Shown: positions 42,804 through 51,900 of the stretch, in pieces
Layout of the letters: every line of letters begins with the position of its first letter
Numbering within the stretch: the first letter of the stretch is position 1
NCBI GenBank assembly: GCA_049115695.1
Contig: JAGDZR010000002.1
Location: forward strand, 124,001-188,000
Source of the DNA: JAGDZR01 sp049115695
GTDB lineage: Bacteria > Bacteroidota > Bacteroidia > Cytophagales > Cyclobacteriaceae
Length of the DNA stretch: 64,000 nucleotides
Direction: 5' to 3'
Notes under the pieces: generated by a model
The model's database searches: none
What the model saw: the letters and a program-made list of their open reading frames with translations, nothing else
What the model was told of the DNA's origin: nothing
Program-made: the position numbers and the translations under genes

Positions 42804-43994
42804 ATGAAGAAAGGGCTTTTGTTAGGTTTGGTGTTGTTGAATGCGTTCTTGTTTATCAGATGGATAGGAGAGAAACAGCCTTTGGCAACATCAGCCGAGC
42901 CTGATTTACAAAACATTAACCTGCGTAGTTCCTGTCCTCCAGGATTTAGGCTAAATGAAGAGAATGAGTGCATTTCCATGAATCTCTATATGCAGTACAA
43001 TTCTTTGCATAATCAGGGAGTTGGAGGATTAAAAACGGCTTTGCCTGAAGGACGAGATGGCTTTTCTCCTCAACAGATAGACTTGGGCAGATACCTCTTT
43101 TTTGATCCCGTGCTTTCAGCTAATCGCTCTGTTTCGTGTGCTACCTGTCACAATCCAAACAAAGGATTTAGTGATGGAATGGCCAGGAGCATAGGCGTCA
43201 CTGGTGAGCCTGTGACTCGCTCAGCACCTACCCTATGGAATGTGGCCTATTTGAAAAATCTGTTTTGGGACGCCAGGGCAGAAAGTCTCGAGGAGCAAAT
43301 GAAAGGGCCATTGTATGCAGAACATGAAATGGGCAATACCCCGGAGAATCTTTTGAGAACCATAAACGAGATTGAGCAATACCGCGAGTTATTTGCGGAG
43401 GCCTATCCAGCGCGCGCTAAAACTGCGGAGATAAAGGAAAATGAAATTTATCGTGCTATAGCAGCCTTTGAAAGTTCGCTGATTTCACTCAACAGTCGCT
43501 ATGATCAGTATGCACATGGTTATCATGAGGCACTTAACCAGCAAGAGATCGAAGGGCTTAATGTATTTCGATCATTTGTAGCACGATGTGCAGAATGCCA
43601 TACACCTCCATTATTCACCAATCAGCAAATTGCCGTAATCGGCACGCCTGATCCAGCCGGTATGCCTTTTGACCCTGGAGCACAAACCACCTATGAAGAC
43701 ACAACGATGCGTGGAGGATTCAAGGTGCCTAGTTTGCGAAATATTGTCAAAACTGCACCATATATGCACTCAGGTCGATTTGAAAGCTTGAAAGAAGCAG
43801 CGGAGTTTTATACGAAAGGACGAGGACATGCAGTGCCGGAAGATGAGTATCTTTATTTACATTGGCATATCTGGGAGCCCAATCTGACGGACTATGAATT
43901 GGACAGAATCGTGGATTTTCTGCATACATTAACTGACGAAACATTTAAACCGCAAATACCAAAAACATTACCTTCAGGACTAGATCCTGTTTAA
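42804..43994 (+). CDS. Dihaem cytochrome c peroxidase / MauG-type protein
   Basis: The 396-residue protein is membrane-anchored or exported (MKKGLLLGLVLLNAFLFIRW). Haem sites are SCATCHNPNKGFSDG and RCAECHTPP. The tail KVPSLRNIVKTAPYMHSGRF with a distal methionine matches the CCP/MauG family. A cysteine-rich insert precedes the first haem (RSSCPPGFRLNEENECIS). Classical members reduce hydrogen peroxide using electrons from a cytochrome; MauG-like ones oxidise a partner protein. The dihaem cytochrome upstream is an obvious electron partner; the beta-helix/cytochrome protein downstream a possible second. Confidence 0.88.
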   Translation: MKKGLLLGLVLLNAFLFIRWIGEKQPLATSAEPDLQNINLRSSCPPGFRLNEENECISMNLYMQYNSLHNQGVGGLKTALPEGRDGFSPQQIDLGRYLFFDPVLSANRSVSCATCHNPNKGFSDGMARSIGVTGEPVTRSAPTLWNVAYLKNLFWDARAESLEEQMKGPLYAEHEMGNTPENLLRTINEIEQYRELFAEAYPARAKTAEIKENEIYRAIAAFESSLISLNSRYDQYAHGYHEALNQQEIEGLNVFRSFVARCAECHTPPLFTNQQIAVIGTPDPAGMPFDPGAQTTYEDTTMRGGFKVPSLRNIVKTAPYMHSGRFESLKEAAEFYTKGRGHAVPEDEYLYLHWHIWEPNLTDYELDRIVDFLHTLTDETFKPQIPKTLPSGLDPV

Positions 43995-44012
43995 TCAATA
44001 CCAAATTCAAAA

Positions 44013-45506
44013 ATGGCAAACTCTAAAAAACGAATCATTTGGATCCTATTAGCACTGGTTATTGGACTGGTGGCAGGTAAATTTATATTTGGATCTACCC
44101 AAGTTGCACCACCCCCAATCATTGAATACAGCAATGCTGAAGGTGGTACCAAAGGAACCATCCCATCATTTTTTAATGCGGAATCAGGCGTGATTCATGA
44201 AGTGAAAGAAGGGGAATCTATCCAGGCTGCCGTTACACTGGCAAATCCAGGGGATATGATCAGAGTGTTTCCGGGGACATTCAATGAGACCGTATACATC
44301 GATAAGGATAATCTGACCATTCAGGGTGTCATCATCGAAGATGAGTGGCCCACGCTTGACGGCCAAAAGCAGCTGAATGATGCATTTCTATACTCAGGGA
44401 ATGGGATAGTGATCGAAAACTTCAAGATCATAGAATACAAAGGAAATGCGATCATGGGTCAGGCTGGTAACAACTTCGTGATTCGAAACAATTGGATCAT
44501 TGATACCGGGGTTTATGGAATATTCCCGGAGTTTGGTAAAAATGGTCTGATTGAGCACAACATATTGAGTGAGATAGAGGATGCAGCCATATATGTGGGC
44601 ATGTGCGATAATATTGACGTGCGACATAACGAGGTGTTCAACAGTGTAGCTGGAATCGAAATAGAAAACAGTCGACACTGTTTGGTCGAAAACAACTATG
44701 CGCATGACAATACCGGTGGTATTTTGGTATTTATCACACCAGGTTTGCCCATCAAGACCTGCTTTGATGTGATCGTGAGGGACAACTTTATTGTCAATAA
44801 TAATACGCCGAATTTTGGAGCACCAGGATCAATGGTAGCCAGTATACCAAGAGGTTCAGGGATAGTGGTAATGGCTGCCGATGACGTGGTGATTGAAAAC
44901 AACATCATTACAGGGAATAAAAACTCGGGTATCGCTATTACAGATTTGAACTTTGGAGCCAATGCTACTAAAGATCCAGACTCTGAACCGAATCCAGACA
45001 GATTGGTGATCCTTGATAACTTTATGTTTGATAATGGCTCTGAGCCAATTGCCGATTTGAAGGCGCTGATGCTCACACAGCTGAGTGATAGAGGTCCTGA
45101 TATTGTTGCCATCGGGGGAGGAGAAGGAAGCTCTATTCGTAATAGGACTAAATACCGAACATTTGGTGTTGGAGGATATGGTGAAGCAGCTATTACTAAC
45201 ACAGCCTCAGTTACCACATTCTTGTTGGATGAGCCAGTTGCACCAAGGGAAATCAAACCTGAAGAGAGAGCAGAATTGACCTATTATGGTGTATGTGCAG
45301 GATGTCATGCTTACGATATCAGGATGATCGGGCCTCCAACTCAGACGATTCAGGCTTTGTACGCCAACAATCCTCAAGGGCTCGCAGACTTTATCGCAAG
45401 TCCTACAAAGAAAAGAGAGGATTATCCTGAAATGCCTCCTCAGAATTATATCGATGAAGCGACACGTCTTGAAGTAGCCAAGTACATGTTGAACGTGAAG
45501 AAATAA
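44013..45506 (+). CDS. Parallel beta-helix protein fused to a C-terminal cytochrome c domain
   Basis: The 497-residue protein has an N-terminal membrane anchor (IIWILLALVIGLVAGKFIF), a long right-handed beta-helix (about 60-400; repeats such as VIRNNWIIDTGVYGIF, DVRHNEVFNSVAGIEI, VIENNIITGNKNSGIAI) and a C-terminal domain (410-497) with a single haem site, GVCAGCHAYDIRMIGPP, and a plausible methionine ligand in YPEMPPQNYI. The helix resembles the TIGR03805-type proteins that accompany certain dihaem cytochromes. Fusion to its own haem domain within a peroxidase operon is unusual. Two hairpins end the transcript. Confidence 0.85.
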   Translation: MANSKKRIIWILLALVIGLVAGKFIFGSTQVAPPPIIEYSNAEGGTKGTIPSFFNAESGVIHEVKEGESIQAAVTLANPGDMIRVFPGTFNETVYIDKDNLTIQGVIIEDEWPTLDGQKQLNDAFLYSGNGIVIENFKIIEYKGNAIMGQAGNNFVIRNNWIIDTGVYGIFPEFGKNGLIEHNILSEIEDAAIYVGMCDNIDVRHNEVFNSVAGIEIENSRHCLVENNYAHDNTGGILVFITPGLPIKTCFDVIVRDNFIVNNNTPNFGAPGSMVASIPRGSGIVVMAADDVVIENNIITGNKNSGIAITDLNFGANATKDPDSEPNPDRLVILDNFMFDNGSEPIADLKALMLTQLSDRGPDIVAIGGGEGSSIRNRTKYRTFGVGGYGEAAITNTASVTTFLLDEPVAPREIKPEERAELTYYGVCAGCHAYDIRMIGPPTQTIQALYANNPQGLADFIASPTKKREDYPEMPPQNYIDEATRLEVAKYMLNVKK

Positions 45507-45508
45507 CA

Positions 45509-45530
45509 ATCCCCGTACGGGATCTTTTTA
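45509..45530 (+). terminator. Intrinsic terminator of the haem-c operon (first)
   Basis: ATCCC / GGGAT with a 5-nt loop is followed by CTTTTTA, directly after the stop at 45506. Confidence 0.65.
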
Positions 45531-45552
45531 ATCAGTTAGTTATAGGCCGAAG

Positions 45553-45582
45553 GCGCTTCATGAGTGAAGTGCTTTCTTTTTT
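45553..45582 (+). terminator. Intrinsic terminator of the haem-c operon (second)
   Basis: GCGCTTCA / TGAAGTGC (one G-T pair) with loop TGAG is followed by TTTCTTTTTT. A back-up terminator 46 bp past the gene. Confidence 0.65.
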
Positions 45583-45729
45583 AGTAGGCCTGAAAAATGT
45601 TGTGCCAAGCGCCAATAAACTAGGCATTCCCAAGTTGCAAACTGTCCTACATGAAAAGTTAAATAAGTGGAATTTTGTATTTCATGACACGATAACTTTG
45701 ATTAGGACTTAAGATCAATAACTGAAGTA

Positions 45730-46416
45730 GTGATAGATATACACGGTACAGCCATTCTTGATTATTATAAAGGACAAGATGGACATGACTTGATTTTACA
45801 TGATCCCTTTGGTGAGGCAGAGGAAATGCCCGTTGAAGTGTTCTTTCGTGAGCCTGAAGATTTTTCAGCATTGGAGCAGTTGGCGATGACACATTGTAGA
45901 GGAAGCATTTTGGATCTGGGTGCTGGTGCGGGAGCTCATTCATTATTTCTTCAACATTTGGGCGCGCCCGTGACCGGACTCGACAATTCGCCCGGCTGTG
46001 CTGAAGTGATGAGGCTGTCTGGCTTGAAGGAGGTGGCTGAGGAGGATTATCGAATCCACCGACAGCAATACGATACCCTGCTATTGTTAATGAATGGGTT
46101 GGGTCTGGCTTGTAAGCTTGATCATGTGAAAACCTTTTTACAGCAATGTGGCAAGTTGCTTGTGTCGGGAGGTCAGATCATTGTGGATTCGTCTGATATT
46201 AACTATCTCTATGAAAACTATCCAAAGCCAGACCATGGATATTATGGTGATTTCCGCTACCAGTATGAATATAAGGGAGAGAAGGGAGACTGGTTTGATT
46301 GGGTTTATGTGGATCAGAGCTCATTGGAAGGAATAGTAAGCGCTTTGGGTTTAGATTTCGAAATATTGTTGACGGACGAGCATGATCAGTATTTAGCTCG
46401 GATAAGTGGATTTTGA
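45730..46416 (+). CDS. Class I SAM-dependent methyltransferase
   Basis: The 228-residue protein begins at a GTG (VIDIHGTAILDYYKGQDG). The SAM-binding motif I LDLGAGAGAHSLFLQ and acidic loop VTGLDNSPG are clear, followed by LLLLMNGLGL and an AdoMet-fold C-terminus (GGQIIVDSSDINYLYEN, WVYVDQSSLEGIVSALGLDF). The substrate cannot be inferred. It stands alone between the haem-c terminators and the next gene 65 bp on. Confidence 0.85.
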   Translation: MIDIHGTAILDYYKGQDGHDLILHDPFGEAEEMPVEVFFREPEDFSALEQLAMTHCRGSILDLGAGAGAHSLFLQHLGAPVTGLDNSPGCAEVMRLSGLKEVAEEDYRIHRQQYDTLLLLMNGLGLACKLDHVKTFLQQCGKLLVSGGQIIVDSSDINYLYENYPKPDHGYYGDFRYQYEYKGEKGDWFDWVYVDQSSLEGIVSALGLDFEILLTDEHDQYLARISGF

Positions 46417-46481
46417 AAAATGCCAGATTGTGAAGAATTCGTTGAAACACTTAGCTTTAAGTTCATATTTAGTTTGAAGCC

Positions 46482-48230
46482 ATGAGAATCATCGTATTGC
46501 TTGCCCTTATTCTTGTTAGTCAAAATCTTATCGCTCAGGCCCCTGAGTGGGTTGATCCTGTCATTCGAGATAGTAAATGGAGCAATGAACTGTACCTCAC
46601 AGCATTTGCTTCTGAGGTAGTCACTAAGAAGGAAAGCCAAACAGAGATGCAATCTCAGCTATATCAGATTGTAAAGGGACAGCTCTCGGATCAAATAATG
46701 GTCAGTGTAAATGCACAATCCGAATTGAGAATTTCCATTGAGAATACGAAAACGGATCAGTCAATGACGAGAAATTCACTGTCAGTTTCTGACGCCAATC
46801 TGGTAGGGTTGAAACTCGAGAATTATTATGACAAGAAGAAAAAAATCCTATATGCTTTTGCCTATGTGGCCATTGAGGAACTGTCTCGGTTCAATCAGCA
46901 ATTGATTGAGAAAAACACGACACAAATAGATCAAAATCTGAATAGATTGTCAGGTGACAAGACATCAGCCATTGCTGCGTGCGTCGATAACAAAAGGCTG
47001 TTTTCAGAAATTGAGAAATCTATAAAGTTGCTGAATGCACTGGATCAACCAAATCCGGCTAATGTAGACGCACTTAAGGAAAAAGCAAACAGGAATAATC
47101 AAGCATTTCGAAACCTGTTCAATTCGGGGGTAGTGACCATTAACAACATCGTTTCGGCGACTTCAGGTCTTCTTTTACATCAGCTGGCGGAAGGTTCTAA
47201 CACAGTGGTGAAAAGAGGGATTATTCAATACAGCAATTCGGGTGTTTCTAGTGAGTTGATGGATGAAATACAAAATCAATTGACCACATCTCTTTCTGCT
47301 GACAACAGACTGACTATTGGAGATGCCGGTGGTGAGCTTAACGGGCAGTTCAGTTTGGCGGATAACCTATTGTCTTTGTCCTTAAACATTGTGGATCAGG
47401 GAGCGGTAGTGTCCTCAACAAATTTGGAAATACTGGCAAGCACTATTCAAGCGAATGGTTTAATGATGCTGCCTCAAAACTTCGACCTAATACCCAAACT
47501 TTCGTCCATAACAATAACTGGAGAAGCAGGGGTTATGATAAAACCTTCAGACTTTGTCAATCAGCCATTGACCTACCAGGTGAAGGTTGATAATCAACCC
47601 GTCGGGAATCTTGATTTGAGTATAACAATTGAGAAGGAAAGTAAGGCAGAAGTATATGACGTGAAAACCGACAAACTGGGTGTTGCTAAATTTAACCTGA
47701 ATGATGAAATGGTGCTGGCCGGTGAAGATTATCTGGTAAGGGCAGCAATCAATCTGGCGGGCTATCTAAACATCAAGCCCGGGAGTCCGTTTATCGCAGA
47801 CCTTCAATCAGCCAACACATTACCAGAATTGAGGACAGAACTGATGGTTGTTGCTCCAGCAATTTACATCGCGAGTAAAGAAGAGGGAATCGAAAGCGCT
47901 TTGAAGATTAAGGTTATTGAGCCTGCTGTAAAAAGCAGCTTGGCAGGGTTGCGTTATTCTTTTGTTGACACTGAGGACGCTGCGGATTTGATCTTGACTA
48001 TTGAGGCCATTGCGCGAAAGGGGCAAGTTGGGGAGATAGCCACATTGACCTTTGTTGATGCGACTGTAAGTATGATCAACAGATCATCAGGGAAGGAGAT
48101 TTATAAAAACTCATTTTTCAATGTGAAGGGACTTGGCGCCAGTCATGATGACGCACAGTCCAAGGCTTTTCAGAAAGCAAGGGACATGATTGCCGATGAT
48201 GTGAGCTATGAGCTCGAGTATAATAGGTGA
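46482..48230 (+). CDS. Secreted LPP20-like protein, hypothetical
   Basis: The 582-residue protein has a signal peptide (MRIIVLLALILVSQNLIAQ). The N-terminal APEWVDPVIRDSKWSNELYLTAFA resembles the LPP20-type lead (PxWV...YLTAFG), here without an obvious lipobox cysteine. A helical stretch (140-230), a beta domain (about 250-480; two Ig-like segments) and a C-terminal domain (VDTEDAADLILTIEA...DDAQSKAFQKARDMIADD) follow; the C-terminus repeats LPP20-like features. A second envelope gene of related style, CsgG-like, lies at 53204. Function unknown; the 270 bp downstream (48231-48501) hold no recognisable feature. Confidence 0.65.
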   Translation: MRIIVLLALILVSQNLIAQAPEWVDPVIRDSKWSNELYLTAFASEVVTKKESQTEMQSQLYQIVKGQLSDQIMVSVNAQSELRISIENTKTDQSMTRNSLSVSDANLVGLKLENYYDKKKKILYAFAYVAIEELSRFNQQLIEKNTTQIDQNLNRLSGDKTSAIAACVDNKRLFSEIEKSIKLLNALDQPNPANVDALKEKANRNNQAFRNLFNSGVVTINNIVSATSGLLLHQLAEGSNTVVKRGIIQYSNSGVSSELMDEIQNQLTTSLSADNRLTIGDAGGELNGQFSLADNLLSLSLNIVDQGAVVSSTNLEILASTIQANGLMMLPQNFDLIPKLSSITITGEAGVMIKPSDFVNQPLTYQVKVDNQPVGNLDLSITIEKESKAEVYDVKTDKLGVAKFNLNDEMVLAGEDYLVRAAINLAGYLNIKPGSPFIADLQSANTLPELRTELMVVAPAIYIASKEEGIESALKIKVIEPAVKSSLAGLRYSFVDTEDAADLILTIEAIARKGQVGEIATLTFVDATVSMINRSSGKEIYKNSFFNVKGLGASHDDAQSKAFQKARDMIADDVSYELEYNR

Positions 48231-48501
48231 ATTTTCCTTTCTATTTTGCGATTTGTGCTTTAAAAATGAACCTGCTAAAGCATTCAAGATTTTTCTGGTT
48301 TCCTGATTAGGTGGGGAACCTGTAATGCCCATTTTGCTATTGATAGATACATTTGGGCATGATGAAAGGTTGGCATCATTGCGAAAAACTCAAAGTAAAA
48401 CGGTAGAGATTTGAAGCAATCTGCCATTTAGGATGCAAGATTGTTGCTGAGTTTTTCCTTTCTGTCAAGAATCAGCAATGACGAATAGTTTCCTTGGAAA
48501 A

Positions 48502-49341
48502 TTATTCCAGCCCCTCAATTAATTGATTATTCAGATTCACATAATCAGGATTTCCAGCAGCAGTGGCTAGTTCGATTGATTTATTGGCCGTCTCGATACA
48601 AGCTTTCTTCTTACCAAGACGTGCTAATATTTTGGCCTTTAGGTGGTAGTTCCAATAGCGCTCTTCGTCGCTTTCATCAATTACCTTACTGATCCACTTC
48701 AATGCCAGATCAGCATCTCTTTCTGTATCGTAGTAGTAGGAGGCTCCCTGGTAATAGTCTCCTAAATTTTCCGAAGAGTTATCAATAAGTGTTGCTTGAA
48801 TTTGAGCTGCCACTGTCCCGTCAACATCTGTGGAAATGTTCATAGTAAGTTTAGCTTCACCCCAGATCAAATTCAGGTTTGCAGCATTACGCTGAAAATC
48901 AGAGAAGCCTATGGTAAAAGTTTCGGTAAAAGAAGTTTTCTCAACCGGAACTTCAAATCTCAGGTAATCTTCTGCTTCATCATACCCCAATGATCCCCAC
49001 CAGGTAAGATTTTTGCTCAGAATGATCGTGGCTTGGTTGCCATCAAAGATTGTGTAGAGTGCATATGTGCCAGCCGCTACCTCATTTTCATTGATACTCA
49101 CCTTATCCGAAAAGGTAATTTTAGTTGAGGCATTTGCACCGGTTCTCCAGACCGATCCCTCAGGAATGAGGTTACTTTTCACTTCTCTGCCTCTGGCGCT
49201 TGGTCTTGAATATTCAAGTTCTACTTCTGACAAACCAACCCGTCCTGAAACCTTAAATGTTGGACTATAAGGGGGTATAGAAATTTGCGCGGATGCGATC
49301 AATACCATTAAAAGTGCCGAAAGAGAAAGTATGTTTTTCAT
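48502..49341 (-). CDS. DUF2911-family secreted protein
   Basis: The 279-residue protein has a signal peptide (MKNILSLSALLMVLIASAQ). The DUF2911 core (about 35-170) reads VSGRVGLSEVELEYSRPSARGREV...PEGSVWRTGANASTKITFS...AGTYALYTI. The C-terminal part (180-279) is helical and repeat-like (YYDTERDADLALKWISKVI, NYHLKAKILARLGKKKACIE), resembling TPR units. DUF2911 proteins are common in Bacteroidota and lack a known biochemical role. I prefer the ATG at 49341. Confidence 0.85.
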   Translation of the reverse strand: MKNILSLSALLMVLIASAQISIPPYSPTFKVSGRVGLSEVELEYSRPSARGREVKSNLIPEGSVWRTGANASTKITFSDKVSINENEVAAGTYALYTIFDGNQATIILSKNLTWWGSLGYDEAEDYLRFEVPVEKTSFTETFTIGFSDFQRNAANLNLIWGEAKLTMNISTDVDGTVAAQIQATLIDNSSENLGDYYQGASYYYDTERDADLALKWISKVIDESDEERYWNYHLKAKILARLGKKKACIETANKSIELATAAGNPDYVNLNNQLIEGLE

Positions 49342-49424
49342 AACCAATTACAATTATTGGGCAATGTTAACGGAAAACTTCTGAATGGTCCAAGTTTAAA
49401 CCCTAAGGTCATTTATTAACCATC

Positions 49425-49898
49425 TCAGTAAAAAACGACCCATGTATGACCAATGTGAGCCAGCATGAAGACCAGGGTCAAAATCCAATAAAGTGGCAAA
49501 ATCCATCGGCGAGGATAGTACAATTGATGCCCCGTGATGCCTATGCCTATTAACCAAAAAAGAGCAGTGAATGCAGGGGCTGCAAAGCCAATATATGTTA
49601 GTGACCAATCACTATTCGGAAAGAAGATTTGGAGTAACCAGGAAATAAAATAGAGCAACAAACCAGCCGTGTAAATACCAATTCCCAATTTCTGTTGATT
49701 GGTTTTCCATCTTAGTTGCATGAACATAGGAATAATATACAAGGCGGGTCTGGACGTGTTTTCAAGCAGCAGCAACCAGTTTGGAATATTGTTCCAGCGT
49801 TCATCCTGATAGCTTTCAGGAAGATGAGTTGACAATAAGACATTCCAAGCTATGATTGGAATATAGAGCAAAAAACAATTCGAAAGATAGGCCTTCAT
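49425..49898 (-). CDS. Hypothetical integral membrane protein
   Basis: I do not recognise a family. The 157-residue protein has about five hydrophobic helices (near 5-22, 48-62, 73-91, 101-121 and 130-157), with a polar loop containing SYQDERWNNIPNW after the first. It ends VFMLAHIGHTWVVFY. It starts 52 bp from the divergent oxidoreductase gene. A transport or sensing role is possible but unsupported. Confidence 0.6.
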   Translation of the reverse strand: MKAYLSNCFLLYIPIIAWNVLLSTHLPESYQDERWNNIPNWLLLLENTSRPALYIIPMFMQLRWKTNQQKLGIGIYTAGLLLYFISWLLQIFFPNSDWSLTYIGFAAPAFTALFWLIGIGITGHQLYYPRRWILPLYWILTLVFMLAHIGHTWVVFY

Positions 49899-49950
49899 TT
49901 GATCGGCAAGATAAATTGGAGCTGTTAGATTTGATCATTAAAATTGGCAT

Positions 49951-50946
49951 ATGGAAGAAGTTAGATGGGGTATTATTGGCGTGGGTGATGTTTGCGAAGT
50001 AAAAAGTGGACCCGCATTTCAGCAAGTCAAAGATTCCAGATTGATTGCAGTAATGCGACGGGATGGTGTCAAAGCAGCAGATTTTGCACAAAGACACCAT
50101 GTCCCGAAATGGTATGATGATGCTGACAAGTTGATCAACGATCCTGAAGTAAATGCTATTTATATCGCTACTCCACCGAATGTTCATGAGTACTATACAG
50201 CCAAAGCAGCTGCGGCCGGGAAACCAGTTTATGTTGAAAAACCAATGGCCAGGAATTATCAGGAGTGTGAAAGGATGGTTGAGCAATGTGCGAAAAGAAA
50301 AGTGCCTTTGTTCATTGCCTATTATCGCAGGAGATTACCTAACTATTTGAAAATTCAATCTCTTTTAGCTGAAAAGGCAATTGGTGACATTAGATACGTG
50401 AGTATCACGCTCAACAAAACAATGGAACCTGATATTGTAGGTGCTGCCGGACAAGTTGGAAACTGGCGGACAGATCCAGAAATAGCTGGAGGAGGGTACT
50501 TTTTCGATTTGGCCAGCCATCAGCTCGATATTCTTGATTTTTTACTAGGACCTATTGAACAGGCTCATGGATATGCTAGCAATCAGGCAGGTCTGTACAG
50601 AGGAGAGGACATCACCACTGGATCATGGTATCACAAAAGTGGGGTGATGGGACAAGGAACCTGGTGTTTTGCAACTGGCAAGAGCGCCGACGAAGAAACC
50701 ATTATGATCATAGGAAGTAAAGGGCATATCGCATTCTCTTGTTTTGGGGATCAAAGTATGACTTTGACTGTGGATGGAAAAGAACCAGTCAATTTTGAGT
50801 TTGATATCCCAGTCAATATACAACAGCCCTTGATCGAATCAATTGTAGGAGAATTGACCAATAATGGGGGTACATGTCCTAGTAAAGGTGATTCTGCCGT
50901 ACGCACAGGTTGGGTAATGGATCAAATTTGCAAACGTGTGGATTAG
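49951..50946 (+). CDS. Gfo/Idh/MocA-family NAD(P)-dependent oxidoreductase
   Basis: The 331-residue protein has an N-terminal Rossmann fold (WGIIGVGDV; G7, G10, G12) and the catalytic-lysine motif VEKPMA (K97). The C-terminal alpha/beta domain contains NWRTDPEIAGGGYFFDLASHQLDIL, with the histidine typical of sugar-oxidising members. The family acts on sugars, inositols and related polyols. It overlaps the convergent lipoprotein gene by four bases. The exact substrate is unknown; neighbours (cupin, CBM-like lipoprotein, ADP-ribosylglycohydrolase) suggest carbohydrate or nucleotide-sugar metabolism. Confidence 0.9.
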   Translation: MEEVRWGIIGVGDVCEVKSGPAFQQVKDSRLIAVMRRDGVKAADFAQRHHVPKWYDDADKLINDPEVNAIYIATPPNVHEYYTAKAAAAGKPVYVEKPMARNYQECERMVEQCAKRKVPLFIAYYRRRLPNYLKIQSLLAEKAIGDIRYVSITLNKTMEPDIVGAAGQVGNWRTDPEIAGGGYFFDLASHQLDILDFLLGPIEQAHGYASNQAGLYRGEDITTGSWYHKSGVMGQGTWCFATGKSADEETIMIIGSKGHIAFSCFGDQSMTLTVDGKEPVNFEFDIPVNIQQPLIESIVGELTNNGGTCPSKGDSAVRTGWVMDQICKRVD

Positions 50947-51485
50947 TCAAGCATTTCCATAGCAAAGTGATCGATCCACAACGTGCCAGAAGCCAATCCA
51001 TTGATTTCGATTCGAAACTTATCGAATGGGTCAGTTAGGGTAATTTCCCGTTCAATTTTCTGCCAATCATGATTGGCCCCCTTCCAGGAGTTAATTTCCT
51101 GAGCTTCCAATTCATTTACACGATCAAATTTCACCTGATACTTGCTCTCAATGCTCTTGATCCAAATACTAGCCCTAAATCGCTGGCCCTGCATTTTGGG
51201 AAATTCCTGAGCTATTCCAGGTGATAACCACCCTCCAGTCGTGTCGCAATTCAATATATCCATTCTCAGCGACTGATTACCTTCGATTTTATCAACATTG
51301 TCAAAACTGATGCTGAATTCTCCGTCTGGGACGGTTCTCGGACTATAAACCAACCAGTTGATCGGAATATCATTTTTTTCAAATTCAAAACCGCCATTAA
51401 TTCCTATTGATGGATCTTTTACAGATTCGCTCATGTTGGTACATCCTAACAAGAAGGCAAGAGATAATACTATGGCAGTTCTCAT
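50943..51485 (-). CDS. Lipoprotein with carbohydrate-binding-module-like fold
   Basis: The 180-residue protein has a lipobox (LAFLLGC) and a mature beta-sandwich: GINGGFEFEKNDIPINWLV near the start, YQVKFDRVNELEAQEIN in the middle, and ends FRIEINGLASGTLWIDHFAMEML, a pattern typical of CBM4/9-like or discoidin-like domains (N-terminal GxFE, C-terminal LWIDxF). It may bind glycan or calcium at the cell surface. It lies 28 bp downstream of the cupin gene on the same strand. The call is by pattern, not by a known sequence family. Confidence 0.6.
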   Translation of the reverse strand: MRTAIVLSLAFLLGCTNMSESVKDPSIGINGGFEFEKNDIPINWLVYSPRTVPDGEFSISFDNVDKIEGNQSLRMDILNCDTTGGWLSPGIAQEFPKMQGQRFRASIWIKSIESKYQVKFDRVNELEAQEINSWKGANHDWQKIEREITLTDPFDKFRIEINGLASGTLWIDHFAMEMLD

Positions 51486-51513
51486 TTATCAAATGTACGT
51501 GAATTTTGAACGG

Positions 51514-51825
51514 CTATTCTGCTGATTTAATCATGGTGAGAAGCATTTTGAATTTTTCAGGTGCTTGAACGGCGTGTGGAATATTGGCCGGTAATAGGAT
51601 TGCTTCACCAGCGTTGAGATGGATTGCTTTACCAGCTATAGAAATGGTCGCCCTGCCTTCCAGTACCTGAATCAGGGCGTCAAAAGGACTTGTATGTTCT
51701 GTTAGCTCCTGCTCCCTGTCAAAAGCGAATAATGTTACATTACCCGCCTTTTTCTTAAGTATTTGTTTGCTTACTATGCCATCATTTGAATAGGCAATTT
51801 CCTGGGCAAAGTTTTGGATTGACAT
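51514..51825 (-). CDS. Small cupin-domain protein
   Basis: The 103-residue protein has a single conserved cupin barrel. Motif 1 is degenerate: ELTEHTSPFDALIQVLEGRATI (His and Asp/Glu partly retained). Motif 2 is LNAGEAILLPANIPHAVQAP, with the PxxxxH histidine. Small cupins bind a metal or small molecule; no enzyme function is clear. It lies between the lipoprotein and the ADP-ribosylglycohydrolase, same strand, with 75 bp upstream. Confidence 0.8.
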   Translation of the reverse strand: MSIQNFAQEIAYSNDGIVSKQILKKKAGNVTLFAFDREQELTEHTSPFDALIQVLEGRATISIAGKAIHLNAGEAILLPANIPHAVQAPEKFKMLLTMIKSAE

Positions 51826-51900
51826 CTTGTGATTTTAACCCAAAAAAAACGAATCATGAACTGACGATCTATGATGATTGTCATCTACTCTCCATTTTTA

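Noticed and set aside
48231..48501. Possible hairpin or ncRNA between the LPP20-like and DUF2911 genes
   Set aside because: An ATGCCC/GGGCAT pairing exists but has a long loop and no T-tract or other support.
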